Below, piece by piece: positions 34,386 to 44,440 of a DNA stretch of 64,000 bases (positions are counted from its first letter, which is position 1; each line of letters opens with the position of its first letter). This stretch comes from Burkholderia latens (lineage in GTDB: Bacteria > Pseudomonadota > Gammaproteobacteria > Burkholderiales > Burkholderiaceae). The translations under genes and the position numbers were made by a program. The notes under the pieces were generated by a model. The model was not told the origin of the DNA, searched no databases, and was given only the letters and a program-made list of their open reading frames with translations. The stretch covers positions 1,798,001-1,862,000 of the forward strand of contig NZ_CP013435.1 in NCBI RefSeq assembly GCF_001718795.1. The letters run 5' to 3'.

Positions 34386-35480
34386 TCAGCGGCCCGATTT
34401 GAGCTCGGTCCACAGACGCGTCTGCAGACGCTGGATTTCGGGCGGCAGCGGCTTGAGCAGGAACAGCGTCTTCACGACGTCGGCCGGCGGGTAGACGGCC
34501 GGGTCGTTCGCGACATCCGGGCGTACGTACTTGCGCGCCTCGGCGTTCGCACTCGGGTAATACACCGCATTCGTGATCGCCGCGTGCACCTTCGGATCCT
34601 CGATGTAGTTGATCCACTGCAGCGCGGCTTCCTTGTTCTTCGCATCCTTCGGGATCGCCATCACGTCGAACCAGACCGGCGCGCCGCCCTTCGGGATGTA
34701 GTACTCGATCTTGTACGGCTTCTTCGCTTCGGCCGCGCGATGCTTCGCGATCACGACGTCGCCCGACCAGCCGTATGCGAAGCAGACGTCGCCGCCGACC
34801 AGGTCGTTGATGTAGCCCGACGAGTTGAATTGCGTGATGTACGGGCGGATCTTCTTCAGCACGTCCATCGCGGCCTTGTAGTCGGCCGGGTTCGTGCTCA
34901 TCGGATCCTTGCCGATGTAGTGCAGCGCGGCCGCGAACATCTGGTCCGGCGCGTCGAGCACCGACACGCCGCAGCTCTTCAGCTTCGACAGGTTTTCCGG
35001 CTTGAACAGGATGTCCCAGTTATCGAGCGGCACCTTGCCGAGCGCCTGCTGCGCCTTCGTCAGGTTGTAGGCGAGACCCGTCGTGCCGTATGCCCAGGGC
35101 ACCGCGTACTTGTTGCCCGGGTCGGCGCCGGCGACGAGCGCCATCAGTTGCGGATCGAGGTACTTGAGGTTCGGCAGCTTCGACTTGTCGAGCGGCGTGA
35201 AGATGCCGGCAGCGATCTGCTTGCCCGCGTAATTGCTGGTCGGCACGACGATGTCGTAGCCCGAGCTGCCCGTCAGCAGCTTCGCCTGCAGCGTGTCGTC
35301 GCTGTCGTAGTTGTCGTAGCGGACCTTGACGCCCGTCTGCTTCTCGAAGTTCGGGATCGTGTCCTTCGCAATGTAGTCCGACCAGTTATAGATATTGAGT
35401 TGCGTATCCTTCGCCGCCGCCGCCGATGCACCCACGCACAGCGCAAGCGCTGCGAACCGGCCCACTACCTTTGCCTTCAT
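34386..35480 (-). CDS. potF: Polyamine (putrescine) periplasmic binding protein (PotF-type)
   Basis: This 364-residue protein has a signal peptide (about 23 residues, ending ASAAAA) followed by QLNIYNWSDYIAKDTIPNFEKQTGVK, the family hallmark of PotD/PotF. The aromatic residues in YNWSDY line the polyamine site. Later blocks (VPWAYGTTGLAYN and CFAYGWSGDVVIA) fit the same family. It precedes the ATPase by 86 bases. Putrescine is the likely ligand by operon order (potFGHI); spermidine cannot be excluded. Confidence 0.92.
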   Translation of the reverse strand: MKAKVVGRFAALALCVGASAAAAKDTQLNIYNWSDYIAKDTIPNFEKQTGVKVRYDNYDSDDTLQAKLLTGSSGYDIVVPTSNYAGKQIAAGIFTPLDKSKLPNLKYLDPQLMALVAGADPGNKYAVPWAYGTTGLAYNLTKAQQALGKVPLDNWDILFKPENLSKLKSCGVSVLDAPDQMFAAALHYIGKDPMSTNPADYKAAMDVLKKIRPYITQFNSSGYINDLVGGDVCFAYGWSGDVVIAKHRAAEAKKPYKIEYYIPKGGAPVWFDVMAIPKDAKNKEAALQWINYIEDPKVHAAITNAVYYPSANAEARKYVRPDVANDPAVYPPADVVKTLFLLKPLPPEIQRLQTRLWTELKSGR

Positions 35481-35820
35481 CCCGTTCTCCCTCCGGCCGG
35501 ACCGTGTGTCCGGCTGCCGTCTGCCTCGTCATGGCGGCGCGTTCTGGCGCGCCGCCCCTCGAAAACCCCGAACGCTACCATCATTCGCGCTCCGTCACAA
35601 AAAAATCATGACCGTGTCGCGCAAACGGAACAGATTCCCGCTGCCGGCCGGTCGTGCGGCCCGCGCAGCGGGGCGTTCCGGGGGAATTCTATCGGGTAAT
35701 CGGCGGCTGTCCATCAGGAAAACAAAGCGGCGCCGAAGCCGGCCGCCGCCCGCGCGACCGGGCCGCGTCGGCCGATGCATTAAAATGACGCCCTGACGAT
35801 TTCACGGCGCGACCCTTCCG
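35481..35820. other. Leader and promoter region between potF and DUF1289 gene
   Basis: This 340-base gap contains two perfect hairpins in the potF leader: GCCGGAC (35496-35502)/GTCCGGC (35508-35514) and GGCGGCGCG (35533-35541)/CGCGCCGCC (35548-35556). An AT-rich patch at 35595-35612 may be the potF promoter. The right-hand part holds the upstream region of the DUF1289 gene. No reading frame is convincing. Confidence 0.5.
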
Positions 35821-36024
35821 ATGGCATCCAATCTCCATGACCTGCCCGACAGCCCCTGCATCGGCGTCTGTTCCACCCTCTTCGACGAAGTCTGCAAGGG
35901 CTGCGGCCGCACCGCCGCCGAGGTATCGAACTGGGTGTTCCTGAGCGACGACGAAAAACGCGCGATCTGGGAGCGCATCACGCGCGACGGCACCGCGATG
36001 CGTTTCCAGTACGACAAGCTGTAA
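35821..36024 (+). CDS. DUF1289 small cysteine-rich protein
   Basis: This 67-residue protein has the DUF1289 pattern SPCIGVCSTLF...CKGCGRT, four cysteines in a zinc- or iron-sulfur-like arrangement. It is followed by WVFLSDDEKRAIWERI, a helix found in the whole family. Function unknown; probably cytoplasmic. The ATG follows CGCGACCCTTCCG, a weak ribosome-binding site. Confidence 0.85.
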   Translation: MASNLHDLPDSPCIGVCSTLFDEVCKGCGRTAAEVSNWVFLSDDEKRAIWERITRDGTAMRFQYDKL

Positions 36025-36035
36025 TTCCGCGCACA

Positions 36036-36069
36036 CAAAAAAAGAGCGGCATGCCAACTGCCATGCCGC
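36036..36069 (-). terminator. Terminator of ompW
   Basis: GCGGCATG (36046-36053) pairs with CATGCCGC (36062-36069), and on the minus strand the stem is followed by a T-run (complement of AAAAAAA at 36037-36043). It lies about 37 bases after the ompW stop. Confidence 0.75.
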
Positions 36070-36105
36070 CAACCCCAACTCTGTTCCCGTGCGCGCGCGC
36101 TGCGT

Positions 36106-36747
36106 CTAGAACTTCATCCCGACGCCCACGCCGACGATCAGCGGATCGATGTGCAGCGTGCCGATGCCCTTGTCGCCGAGCGTCGCGTCGGTGCTCATCC
36201 AGATCTTCTTCACGTCGACGTTCATGAACACCTTCTTCGTGAGCTGCACGTCGACGCCGAACTGCAGTGCCGGACCGAAGCTGCTCTTGTTGATCGACAC
36301 GCCCTCCCCGCCGACGTTGAGCCCGTTGTTGTAGAAGTACGTGTAGTTCAGGCCTGCGCCGACGTACGGACGCACCTTGCCCGCATGATTGAAGTGGTAC
36401 TGGAGCAGCAGCGTCGGCGGCAGCACGCCGACGCCGCCGAGATTGCCAAGGCTCGACGTCATCTGGTGACGCGACGTGCCCAGAATCAGCTCCACGCCCA
36501 GGTAGTCGCGGATCATGTACGTGAAGTCGAGCTCCGGCACGATCGCGTTGTTCACGCCGGTGTTGATCGCGCCGAGCGTGTCGCTCGCGCGCTCGTTCGG
36601 CTGGATGCTGATCGCGCGCAGCCGTACCAGCACGTCGCCCTGGTTGATCCCGTCACCCGGCGATGCCGCGTACGACAGCGACGGCATTGCTACGACGGTG
36701 GCCGCGACAGCGGCGGCGGTGACACATGTTCGAATGGTTTTGTGCAT
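36106..36747 (-). CDS. ompW: OmpW-family outer-membrane porin
   Basis: This 213-residue protein has a signal peptide (about 28 residues, ending SLSYA) and an eight-stranded barrel pattern. Family marks are QGDVLVRLRAISIQPNE after the leader, the block VRPYVGAGLNYTYFY around residue 130, and a C-terminal Phe (VGVGVGMKF), the assembly signal. OmpW forms a small hydrophobic channel. A terminator follows; the gene lies after the nitronate monooxygenase on the same strand with a 65-base gap. Confidence 0.9.
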   Translation of the reverse strand: MHKTIRTCVTAAAVAATVVAMPSLSYAASPGDGINQGDVLVRLRAISIQPNERASDTLGAINTGVNNAIVPELDFTYMIRDYLGVELILGTSRHQMTSSLGNLGGVGVLPPTLLLQYHFNHAGKVRPYVGAGLNYTYFYNNGLNVGGEGVSINKSSFGPALQFGVDVQLTKKVFMNVDVKKIWMSTDATLGDKGIGTLHIDPLIVGVGVGMKF

Positions 36748-36812
36748 GATGCGGACCCTTGAAGAATTGATTCCATTCTCTACGTAGGGTCTTTGCCTCA
36801 TCTTGATATTCA

Positions 36813-38003
36813 TCAAGCCAGCGTAAACATCGGACGCTTTGTCGCAGGCTCCGCCGCACGGCCCGTCAGCAGCAGGTCGAGCAGGTCGCGCACGCTGCGG
36901 ATCGCGTTGCCGAACGGCAGTGCTTCGCGGCCGCGAAAGAACAGGCCGTTCGCGACGTCGCCGCGCAACGCGGCCGCGAGCCGCGTGTCGATGCAGAAGT
37001 GGCCGAACTTCTCGATGCCGTCGCGCAGGCCGCACACGCTCAGGCATTCGAGGGCCGTCGGGCAGCGCTGCTTGAACGCACCGAGCTTGTCGCGAATGCG
37101 CGTTTCGTTGCGCAGGTAACGATCGAGCCACGGCGTCTTCACCGCGCGCGCGGGCAGCCCCGTCACGCTGACGAATTCGACGATGTCCTCGGGCTGCGCA
37201 TCGGCCAGCACGCGCTTGAAGTTCGGGTGCGCGTCGCCCTCTTCCGTCACCGCGAACGGCGTGCCCACTTGAACGCCGTTCGCGCCTGCCGCGAGCGCCG
37301 CGCGCACCGTGTCGTGACTGTTGATGCCGCCTGCGACGATCAGCGGAATCGTGTCGCGCGCGATGCCGAGCGATGCCATCACCTGCGCGGTCTCGTCGAG
37401 CACCCGCGCGAAATCGAAGCGCGCGTCGTTCATGTCGTCGATCTGCGTGACGCCGAGGTGCCCGCCCGCACGCGCCGGATGCTCGATCACGATCGCATCG
37501 GGCAGCCGGCCCTTCTTCATCCACTTCTTCAGCACCAGCGCGATCCCGCGGCTGTCCGACAGGATCGGAATCAGCGCGATGTCGCGGCCCTGCGTGAGGT
37601 CGGGCAGATCGAGCGGCAGGCCGGCGCCCATCACGATCGCGTCGGCGCCCTCGTCGCATGCGACGCGCACGTAGTCCGCATGCGCGCTCACCGCCTTCAT
37701 CACATTGACCGCGATCATCCCGCGACCTTCGCTGTACGTCTTCGCGAGGCGGATCTCCCGGGCGAGTGCGTCGAGGTTCGCGGCCTCGAGCGTCGCGCGG
37801 TCGGGGTTCGCGCGGCAGCGCGCGAGCAGGTCCGCATGGTGATGACGCAGGTCGATGCTCGCGATCGTGCCGAGCGCACCTTCGCGTGCGACGCTGCCCG
37901 CGAGACGGTGCGCGGAGATCCCCACGCCCATGCCGCCCTGCACTACGGGCAGCAACGTGCGGCCGCGGATCGTGAGCGGCGGGAAGGAAGTGCGTGCGGT
38001 CAT
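36813..38003 (-). CDS. Nitronate monooxygenase-family flavoprotein
   Basis: This 396-residue FMN-binding TIM-barrel enzyme has VVQGGMGVGISAHRLAG at the start, the phosphate loops IVIEHPARAGGHLGV and LIVAGGINSHDTVRAALAAGANGVQVGT. These are typical of nitronate monooxygenases/2-nitropropane dioxygenases and FabK-like enoyl reductases. It has an extra C-terminal Cys-rich stretch (RCPTALECLSVCGLRDG) that marks a distinct subgroup. Likely role: detoxify alkyl nitronates; substrate uncertain. The start at 38003 has no strong ribosome-binding site but gives the family N-terminus. Confidence 0.82.
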   Translation of the reverse strand: MTARTSFPPLTIRGRTLLPVVQGGMGVGISAHRLAGSVAREGALGTIASIDLRHHHADLLARCRANPDRATLEAANLDALAREIRLAKTYSEGRGMIAVNVMKAVSAHADYVRVACDEGADAIVMGAGLPLDLPDLTQGRDIALIPILSDSRGIALVLKKWMKKGRLPDAIVIEHPARAGGHLGVTQIDDMNDARFDFARVLDETAQVMASLGIARDTIPLIVAGGINSHDTVRAALAAGANGVQVGTPFAVTEEGDAHPNFKRVLADAQPEDIVEFVSVTGLPARAVKTPWLDRYLRNETRIRDKLGAFKQRCPTALECLSVCGLRDGIEKFGHFCIDTRLAAALRGDVANGLFFRGREALPFGNAIRSVRDLLDLLLTGRAAEPATKRPMFTLA

Positions 38004-38081
38004 CTGGAGCCTCGTCGAAACATCGGAAATCGGAACCGCGATGATCGACGATCCACCGGCGCGCACCTTGACGGCCGTCAA

Positions 38082-38108
38082 TAAAAAAACGGCACGCGAG
38101 CGTGCCGT
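38082..38108 (-). terminator. Terminator of the aldehyde dehydrogenase gene
   Basis: ACGGCACG (38089-38096)/CGTGCCGT (38101-38108) with a four-base loop, followed on the minus strand by TTTTTTT (38083-38089 complement). Confidence 0.8.
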
Positions 38109-38135
38109 TGCGGGGCCTGGGCAATCTGGCGACGG

Positions 38136-39572
38136 TCAGGCCGGATGCCCGTGTTTCAGCTGCATCGACTTGTACTCGAGATACTCTTCGAGCCCGTACA
38201 CGCCGTTCTCGCGGCCGTGCCCCGACTGCTTGTAGCCGCCGAACGGCGCGGCCGCGTTCCACGTGCCGCCGTTGATGTCGACCTGCCCCGTGCGGATGCG
38301 CCGCGCGACACGCATTGCGCGTTCGTCACTGCCCGCCCACACCGCGCCGCCGAGCCCGTACGGCGAATCGTTCGCGATCCGCACCGCTTCCTCTTCATCG
38401 CGATACGTGATGATCGACAGCACCGGCCCGAAGATTTCTTCCTGTGCGATCGTCGATCTCGGATCGACGCGCCCGAACACCGTCGGCTTCACGAAGAAAC
38501 CCTTGTCGAGCCCTTCCGGCAGACCGGTGCCGCCCGTCACAAGCTCCGCGCCGTCGTCGATCCCGCGCTGGATGTAGGCGTGCACGCGCTGCTGCTGGGC
38601 GGCCGATGCGAGCGCGCCGAGGCGCGTCGTTTCGAGCCGCGGATCACCCGCGACGTACGCTTCGGCCGCCGCCTTCGCAAGCGCGCGAGCCTCTTCGTAG
38701 CGCGCTTCGGGCACCAGCATGCGCGTATGCGCGGAGCACGTCTGCCCCGCGTTCAGGTAGCACGCATTGACCGTACCCTTCACAGCCGCCGCAAAATCGG
38801 CATCGTCGAGAATCACCGACGCCGACTTGCCGCCCAGTTCGAGCGCGACGCGCTTCACACCCGCCGCAGCGAGTTCGGCCACGCGCTTGCCTGCGCGCGT
38901 CGAGCCGGTGAACGAGACCATGTCGACGTCCGGGTCGGTAGCCAGCGCCTCGCCGACGACAGGGCCGTACCCGCACACGAGGTTGAACACGCCCGGCGGC
39001 AGGCCGGCTTCGTGAATCGCCTCCGCGAGCATGAATGCGTTGAGCGGCGCGACTTCGGACGGCTTCAGCACCACCGTGCAGCCGGCCGCAAGCGCCGGCG
39101 CGACTTTCAGCGTGATCTGGTTGAGCGGGTAGTTCCACGGCGTGATCGCCGCGACGACCCCGACCGGCTCGCGCACTACCAGCGAGTTGCCGACCTTCGC
39201 CTCGAATTCGAACGATTCGGCGAGCTTCGCATATGCGTTCCAGTTGTAGATCGGGCCGCCGACCTGGATCGCGCGAGACAGCTTGATCGGCATCCCGACT
39301 TCGCCGGTGATCGACTGCGCGAGTTCCTCGCTGCGCGTCTGCAGGCGCTCGACGATTTTGCGCAAGTAGCCGGCGCGCGTCGCGGCCGGTGTTGCGGCCC
39401 ATCCATCGAATGCGGCACGCGCCGCACGGACAGCGTGCTGCGCGTCCGACGCGACGCCTTCGGGAATCCGCCCGATCACGGCCTCGGTGGCCGAATCGAT
39501 CACGTCGATCTTGCTTGCTCCGTCCGGTTTGCGCCATGCGCCGTCGATGTAGAACTGATCGTAGATTTTCAT
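38136..39572 (-). CDS. NAD(P)-dependent aldehyde dehydrogenase
   Basis: This 478-residue aldehyde dehydrogenase has [23 protein letters not shown] (residues 143-165, cofactor side), [11 protein letters not shown], the catalytic Glu in [10 protein letters not shown] and the catalytic Cys in [11 protein letters not shown] near residue 283. The N-terminus [18 protein letters not shown] is typical of class 3-like family members with broad aldehyde range. It has GGGAGACAGGAAG before the ATG. Exact substrate cannot be told; neighbours (monooxygenase, Lrp, alcohol dehydrogenase) do not fix it. Confidence 0.9.
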   Translation of the reverse strand: MKIYDQFYIDGAWRKPDGASKIDVIDSATEAVIGRIPEGVASDAQHAVRAARAAFDGWAATPAATRAGYLRKIVERLQTRSEELAQSITGEVGMPIKLSRAIQVGGPIYNWNAYAKLAESFEFEAKVGNSLVVREPVGVVAAITPWNYPLNQITLKVAPALAAGCTVVLKPSEVAPLNAFMLAEAIHEAGLPPGVFNLVCGYGPVVGEALATDPDVDMVSFTGSTRAGKRVAELAAAGVKRVALELGGKSASVILDDADFAAAVKGTVNACYLNAGQTCSAHTRMLVPEARYEEARALAKAAAEAYVAGDPRLETTRLGALASAAQQQRVHAYIQRGIDDGAELVTGGTGLPEGLDKGFFVKPTVFGRVDPRSTIAQEEIFGPVLSIITYRDEEEAVRIANDSPYGLGGAVWAGSDERAMRVARRIRTGQVDINGGTWNAAAPFGGYKQSGHGRENGVYGLEEYLEYKSMQLKHGHPA

Positions 39573-39828
39573 CGCTTCCTGTCTCCCGGAAAACGGCCAT
39601 TCTAACGAGTGTCGCGCGCCCCGGCGGCAACACCTTCGCGCAGCGCGAGCTCCCGTGCGAACGCTGCACGAGCGTGGGCGCACTGGCTCCCGGCGGCGGT
39701 TTCTGCGCGCTTTCGGCATCCGCGCCACGCCGGCGCGCCACGTGGCCCGCATCGTGCTATGTTTTTAATATCGGCGCCGGCCGCTGCACGCCGCGCCACC
39801 CGGAATCGATGCTTTCGTGAGCGCTGCC

Positions 39829-40194
39829 ATGACCGACGCATCCCCCAACCTCGGCTCGCAAGATCGCCTGGAACTGCTGTGCTGGCTTACCTGCGGCAAT
39901 CTCGGCGCGTATTACCTGAACGAATGCTGGCCCGATGCAGCGTTCCAGGTGCAGGCCGCGCACCGCTGGCTGGACCGCCATCACCGGCACGCGGACTGGC
40001 TCGCGATCGCGAAGCTGGCCGCCCTTGCGCAGGACATCGCGAAGCGACACGCAGACTTCGTCGACGCATCATGGGCGCGCGACGCAGTCGAGGAAATCGT
40101 CGATACCGACGACCTCGACTACCGCGCGAAACTCGTGCAATGGGTGTACGAAGACTGCTGCAAGGCGCTCGCCGACAAGCGGCTGGCCGACTGA
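39829..40194 (+). CDS. Hypothetical protein
   Basis: This 121-residue soluble protein begins MTDASPNLGSQDRLELLCWL (a GTG 12 bases upstream is an alternative start). It contains NLGAYYLNECWPDAAFQVQAA and ends VYEDCCKALADKRLAD. It is helical and His/Trp/Cys-rich, with no known motif that I recognise. It stands alone between the aldehyde dehydrogenase gene (minus) and an Lrp gene (minus). Confidence 0.6.
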   Translation: MTDASPNLGSQDRLELLCWLTCGNLGAYYLNECWPDAAFQVQAAHRWLDRHHRHADWLAIAKLAALAQDIAKRHADFVDASWARDAVEEIVDTDDLDYRAKLVQWVYEDCCKALADKRLAD

Positions 40195-40222
40195 GCGCCG
40201 GTGCGAGCGCCGCGGCGCGCCG

Positions 40223-40687
40223 TCACGCGATCGGCAACCGCTGCGTCGACTTCAACTGGCGCAGCGACAGGTTCGAGCGAATGCTCAACACGCCCGGCAG
40301 TTTGCGCAGCACCTTTTCGACGAAATGGCTGTAGTCGTCGAGATCGGCGGCCACGACTTGCAGCAGAAAATCCGCTTCGCCGGTCGTGTTGTCGCACGCG
40401 AGCACGTTCGGACTCGCCTCGATCAGGCGCTCGAATTCCGCCGTCACTTCCTCGCCGTGCTGCGTACAGACGATCTGCACGAACGCCATGACGCCGAACC
40501 CCAGCTTCCGGCGGTCGAGCCGCGCGTGATAGCCGGCGATCAAACCGGCTTCCTCGAGCCGTCGGAGCCGGCGCCAGCAGGATGACTCGCTGAGCGAGAA
40601 CGCTTCGGCGAGCCGCGCGTTCGATACGCGCCCGTCCTGCTGCAGCATGTCCAGCATCCCGCGGTCGATTCGATCCAATTGTTCCAT
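40223..40687 (-). CDS. Lrp/AsnC family transcriptional regulator
   Basis: This 154-residue protein has a helix-turn-helix in the first 60 residues (LDRIDRGMLDMLQQDGRVS, SLSESSCWRRLRRLEEAG) and the ligand-binding RAM domain with CDNTTGEADFLLQVVAADLDDY. The CW-R-RLRRLE recognition helix resembles Lrp itself more than AsnC. It is divergent from the alcohol dehydrogenase gene, so regulation of that gene is likely. Confidence 0.9.
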   Translation of the reverse strand: MEQLDRIDRGMLDMLQQDGRVSNARLAEAFSLSESSCWRRLRRLEEAGLIAGYHARLDRRKLGFGVMAFVQIVCTQHGEEVTAEFERLIEASPNVLACDNTTGEADFLLQVVAADLDDYSHFVEKVLRKLPGVLSIRSNLSLRQLKSTQRLPIA

Positions 40688-40823
40688 GATGAAAGCTCCT
40701 TGCGGCGAACGCGTGCCAGCGGCAAGGCTATCTCAGGAACACCCGTTTCTCAATCGAAAAGCGAAGGAAAAATCCGCCTGTTCGCGGCTATATTGAAACA
40801 GTCATTCCAATACGGAGGAGAGA

Positions 40824-41870
40824 GTGAAAGCAATTGTCTATGAAGCGTTTGGCGCGGCGCCGCGGCTGATGAACGTCGACGATCCCGCGCCCGCGCCCGA
40901 CGGCGTCGTGATCGAGGTCAAAGCAACGGGCGTGTGCCGTAGCGACTGGCACGGCTGGATGGGGCACGACCCGGACATCGTGCTGCCGCATGTGCCGGGC
41001 CATGAACTGGCAGGCGTCGTCGTCGCGGCCGGTAAGTCGGTCACGCGCTGGAAGGCGGGCGACCGCGTGACGGTGCCGTTCGTCGCCGGGTGCGGCCACT
41101 GCCCGGAATGCCACTCGGGCAACCAGCAGGTATGCGAGCAACAGTTTCAGCCCGGCTTCACGCACTGGGGTTCGTTCGCAGAATACGTGGGCATCCATCA
41201 TGCGGACCTGAATCTCGTACGGCTGCCCGATGCGCTCGATTTCCCGACCGCGGCGAGCCTCGGATGCCGGTTCGTGACGTCGTTTCGCGCGGTGGTCGAC
41301 CAGGGCCGCACGTCGGCCGGCCAATGGGTCGCCGTGCACGGCTGCGGCGGCGTGGGTCTGTCGGCGATCATGATCGCGAATGCGATCGGCGCGAACGTGG
41401 TCGCGATCGACATCTCGGATCGCGCGCTCGCGCTGGCGCGCTCGGTCGGCGCGGCGGCGACCGTCAATGCGTCGGAAGTCGCGGACGTTGTCGAGGCGGT
41501 GAAGGAGATCACGCGCGGGGGCGCACATGTGTCGCTCGATGCGCTCGGCCATCCGGACACCTGTTTCAACTCGATCAGCAATCTGCGCCGCCGCGGCAAG
41601 CACGTGCAGGTCGGGCTGATGCTCGGCGAGCATGCGGCCCCTGCCGTGCCGATGAGCAAGGTCATCGCGCACGAACTGGAGATACTCGGCAGCCACGGGA
41701 TGCAGGCGCATCGTTACGACGCGATGCTGGATATGGTGCATGCCGGCAAACTCGCGCCGAGCCGGTTGATCGGCAAGGAGATCCGGCTCGGCGAGTCGAT
41801 CGACGCGCTGATGAACATGAACCGGTTCGAAGGCGCAGGCGTGACGGTCGTGACGGACTTTTCGCGTTGA
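40824..41870 (+). CDS. Zinc-dependent alcohol dehydrogenase
   Basis: This 348-residue medium-chain dehydrogenase has the catalytic zinc motif [15 protein letters not shown] (residues 59-73), a structural zinc site with [15 protein letters not shown] (Cys at 91, 94, 97, 105) and the cofactor fold [19 protein letters not shown]. The catalytic Cys is in [10 protein letters not shown]. Such enzymes oxidise short alcohols or diols; the substrate is unknown. A strong GGAGGAGAG precedes the ATG. Divergent from the Lrp regulator. Confidence 0.9.
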   Translation: MKAIVYEAFGAAPRLMNVDDPAPAPDGVVIEVKATGVCRSDWHGWMGHDPDIVLPHVPGHELAGVVVAAGKSVTRWKAGDRVTVPFVAGCGHCPECHSGNQQVCEQQFQPGFTHWGSFAEYVGIHHADLNLVRLPDALDFPTAASLGCRFVTSFRAVVDQGRTSAGQWVAVHGCGGVGLSAIMIANAIGANVVAIDISDRALALARSVGAAATVNASEVADVVEAVKEITRGGAHVSLDALGHPDTCFNSISNLRRRGKHVQVGLMLGEHAAPAVPMSKVIAHELEILGSHGMQAHRYDAMLDMVHAGKLAPSRLIGKEIRLGESIDALMNMNRFEGAGVTVVTDFSR

Positions 41871-41905
41871 TCGCGCGTGCGCGAGCGATGCAGGACACCG
41901 CGGTT

Positions 41906-41929
41906 CCCGATTCCGCATGCTGAATCGGG
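41906..41929 (+). terminator. Hairpin after the alcohol dehydrogenase gene
   Basis: CCCGATTC (41906-41913) pairs with GAATCGGG (41922-41929) around an eight-base loop, 36 bases after the stop. No T-run follows. Confidence 0.35.
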
Positions 41930-42030
41930 CACGCATGACGGCCGCCGCGCACGCGTGACGCGGCGGGCATCGCGCGGTGGACGCGCAAGGATCCGGCCAC
42001 GATGGCCGACGAACACGGTGCGCGAATGCG

Positions 42031-42063
42031 AAAAAGCCCGCCAGGCTTGCACCCGGCGGGCTT
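42031..42063 (-). terminator. Terminator of the ABC-F gene
   Basis: AAGCCCGCC (42034-42042)/GGCGGGCTT (42055-42063) with T-run on the minus strand (complement of AAAAA at 42031-42035), 36 bases after the stop. Confidence 0.8.
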
Positions 42064-42098
42064 CCGTCACGTTGGAGCGGGCGTGGCCGCCCGGGCGA

Positions 42099-43691
42099 TT
42101 ATTCCTGCCCCTGGCTCGCGAGGAAATCCTCGTAATTCCCGCCGAAGTCGAACAGCGTGCCGTCCGTGCGCACTTCGATGATCCGGTTCGCGAGGCCGCT
42201 GACGAATTCGCGGTCGTGCGACACGAAAATCAGCGTGCCTTCGAACTGCTCGAGCGCGATCTGCAGCGATTCGATCGACTCCATGTCCATGTGGTTGGTC
42301 GGCTCGTCCATCAGCAGCACGTTGTGGCGGCCGAGCATCAGCTTGCCCCAGATCATGCGGCCCTTCTCGCCGCCCGACAGCACCTTCACCGACTTCTTGA
42401 TGTCGTCCGACGAGAACAGCAGGCGGCCCAGCGTGCCGCGCACCATCGTTTCGTCGTCGCCTTCCTTGCGGTACTGGTCGATCCAGTCCATCAGCGTAAT
42501 GTCGTCCGGGAACTCCTCGTACGTGTCCTGCGGCATGTAGCCGACGTTCGCGTTCTCGGCCCACTTCACCGTGCCGTGATCGAGCGGCAGGTTGCCGAGC
42601 AGCGAACGCAGCAGCGTCGTCTTGCCCGCGCCGTTCTCGCCGATGATCGCGATGCGCTCGCCCGGCTGCACCGACAGATTGAAGTTCTGGAAGATCGTAC
42701 GCTCGTACTTCTTCGTGATTTCTTCGGCGACCACCGCAACGTTGTGCAGCTTCTTGTCGAACTCGAAGCGGATGAACGGGTTCTGCCGCGACGACGGCTT
42801 GAATTCCTCGATCTTGATCTTGTCGATCTGCTTCGCGCGGCTCGTTGCCTGGCGCGCCTTCGACTTGTTCGCCGAGAAGCGGCGCACGAAGTCCTGCAGC
42901 TCCGCCACGCGTTCCTTCGCGCGCGCGTTCGCCGCCGCCTGACGCTCACGCGCCTGCGCCGATGCGAGCATGTAGTCGTCGTAGTTGCCCGGCCAGACCT
43001 TCAGCGTGCCGTAGTCCATGTCGGCCATATGCGTGCACACCGAGTTCAGGAAGTGACGATCGTGCGAGATGATGATCATCGTCGAGTTGTACTCGTTGAG
43101 CGTGTGCTCGAGCCAACGGATCGAGTTGATGTCGAGGTTGTTGGTCGGTTCGTCGAGCAGCAGCACGTCCGGCTTCGAGAACAGCGCCTGCGCGAGCAGC
43201 ACGCGCAGCTTCCAGCCCGGCGCGACGTCGGCCATCGTGCCGTTGTGGAACTTCTCCTCGATGCCGATGCCGAGCAGCAGCGCGCCCGCGCGCGCCTCGG
43301 CGTCGTAGCCGCCGTATTCGGCGAACTTGCCTTCCAGCTCGGCCGCGTGCATGTAGTCGTCGTCGGTGGCTTCCGGGTTCGCGTAGATCGCGTCGCGCTC
43401 GGTCATCGCGGCCCACATCTCGGTGTGGCCCATCATCACGACGTCGAGCACGCGCACGTCTTCATACGCAAACTGGTCCTGGCGCAGCTTGCCCAGACGC
43501 ACGTTCGGCTCCAGCGCGACGTTGCCGGCGCTCGGCTCGAGGTCGCCGCCGAGGATCTTCATGAAGGTCGACTTGCCACAGCCGTTCGCGCCGATCAGAC
43601 CATAGCGGTTGCCCTCGCCGAATTTGACCGAGATATTCTCGAACAAGGGCTTCGGCCCGAATTGCATCGTGATGTTGGCAGTAGAAAGCAC
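42099..43691 (-). CDS. ABC-F family ribosome-associated ATPase (YbiT-like)
   Basis: This 530-residue soluble protein has two ATP-binding cassettes: Walker [10 protein letters not shown] near residue 35 and GENGAGKTT near 352. The first cassette's signature is degenerate ([12 protein letters not shown]); the second is [16 protein letters not shown]. Both Walker B regions carry DEPTN. The linker between them (residues 240-320) is basic and helical, as in all ABC-F proteins that bind the ribosomal E site. Length and sequence fit YbiT; EttA is longer. Confidence 0.9.
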   Translation of the reverse strand: MLSTANITMQFGPKPLFENISVKFGEGNRYGLIGANGCGKSTFMKILGGDLEPSAGNVALEPNVRLGKLRQDQFAYEDVRVLDVVMMGHTEMWAAMTERDAIYANPEATDDDYMHAAELEGKFAEYGGYDAEARAGALLLGIGIEEKFHNGTMADVAPGWKLRVLLAQALFSKPDVLLLDEPTNNLDINSIRWLEHTLNEYNSTMIIISHDRHFLNSVCTHMADMDYGTLKVWPGNYDDYMLASAQARERQAAANARAKERVAELQDFVRRFSANKSKARQATSRAKQIDKIKIEEFKPSSRQNPFIRFEFDKKLHNVAVVAEEITKKYERTIFQNFNLSVQPGERIAIIGENGAGKTTLLRSLLGNLPLDHGTVKWAENANVGYMPQDTYEEFPDDITLMDWIDQYRKEGDDETMVRGTLGRLLFSSDDIKKSVKVLSGGEKGRMIWGKLMLGRHNVLLMDEPTNHMDMESIESLQIALEQFEGTLIFVSHDREFVSGLANRIIEVRTDGTLFDFGGNYEDFLASQGQE

Positions 43692-43858
43692 GGCAGGTCC
43701 CGTAAGAGAGAAATCGACGGAAAACCGTGTATTTTAGCAGGTGTCGGAGAAACTGCCGACCGCACCGCCGCGGCGGCCTCGCGCACGTGTCGCGCGCCGC
43801 CGCTCACCCCCGTCAACACGACGGCGCGCGCGTCGTCGCCGTCATACCGGAAACCCGC

Positions 43859-44311
43859 ATGCCCGCCAGCCAGCTTCGCGACCAACTCGTCGGCGCATGG
43901 CGCCTCGTGTCCTATGAAGTCCGCCCGCGCGACGGCGGCACCATCACCTACGCGCTCGGCCGCGACGTACGCGGCTGGATTCTCTACACGCCGGACGGCT
44001 ATATGTCCGCGCAGTTGATGGCAGCCGGCCGGCCGCCCTATGCCGACGGCGATCTGCACGGCGGCAGCCGCGACGAACGCGCCGCCGCCGCGCGCGGCTA
44101 TGTTGCGTATTCAGGCCCTTTCAACGTTGACGACAACGGGACGCTGACGCACGAGATGGACGTGAGCCTGTTTCCAAACTGGATCGGCAACGTCCAGCAG
44201 CGGGTCGTCAGCGTCGAAGGCAATCGCCTGCAGCTCGGCACGGCCAAGCCCGTGGTCGTCGACGGCCGGCAGGTCGACGCGGTGCTCGTCTGCGCGCGCG
44301 CGCGCCGCTGA
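43859..44311 (+). CDS. Lipocalin-like domain protein
   Basis: This 150-residue protein has the lipocalin_5 pattern: LRDQLVGAWRLVSYEVRPRDG at the start, RGWILYTPDGYMSAQLM, AYSGPFNVDDNGTLTHEM and SLFPNWIGNVQQR, which together form a small beta barrel. No signal peptide, so cytoplasmic. Function unknown. Start ATG at 43859; earlier in-frame codons lack a ribosome-binding site. Confidence 0.82.
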   Translation: MPASQLRDQLVGAWRLVSYEVRPRDGGTITYALGRDVRGWILYTPDGYMSAQLMAAGRPPYADGDLHGGSRDERAAAARGYVAYSGPFNVDDNGTLTHEMDVSLFPNWIGNVQQRVVSVEGNRLQLGTAKPVVVDGRQVDAVLVCARARR

Positions 44312-44440
44312 AGCGCGGCGGTCGGACAGCGGAACCACGAGCGCGCCGTCGAGGCCGCTACCGGGGCTGCGGCGCCGCCGGCATCGCGACAGACGCCGCC
44401 GGTGCGTGTGTCGTTCCGGATCCCGATCCGCCGTCGCGCG

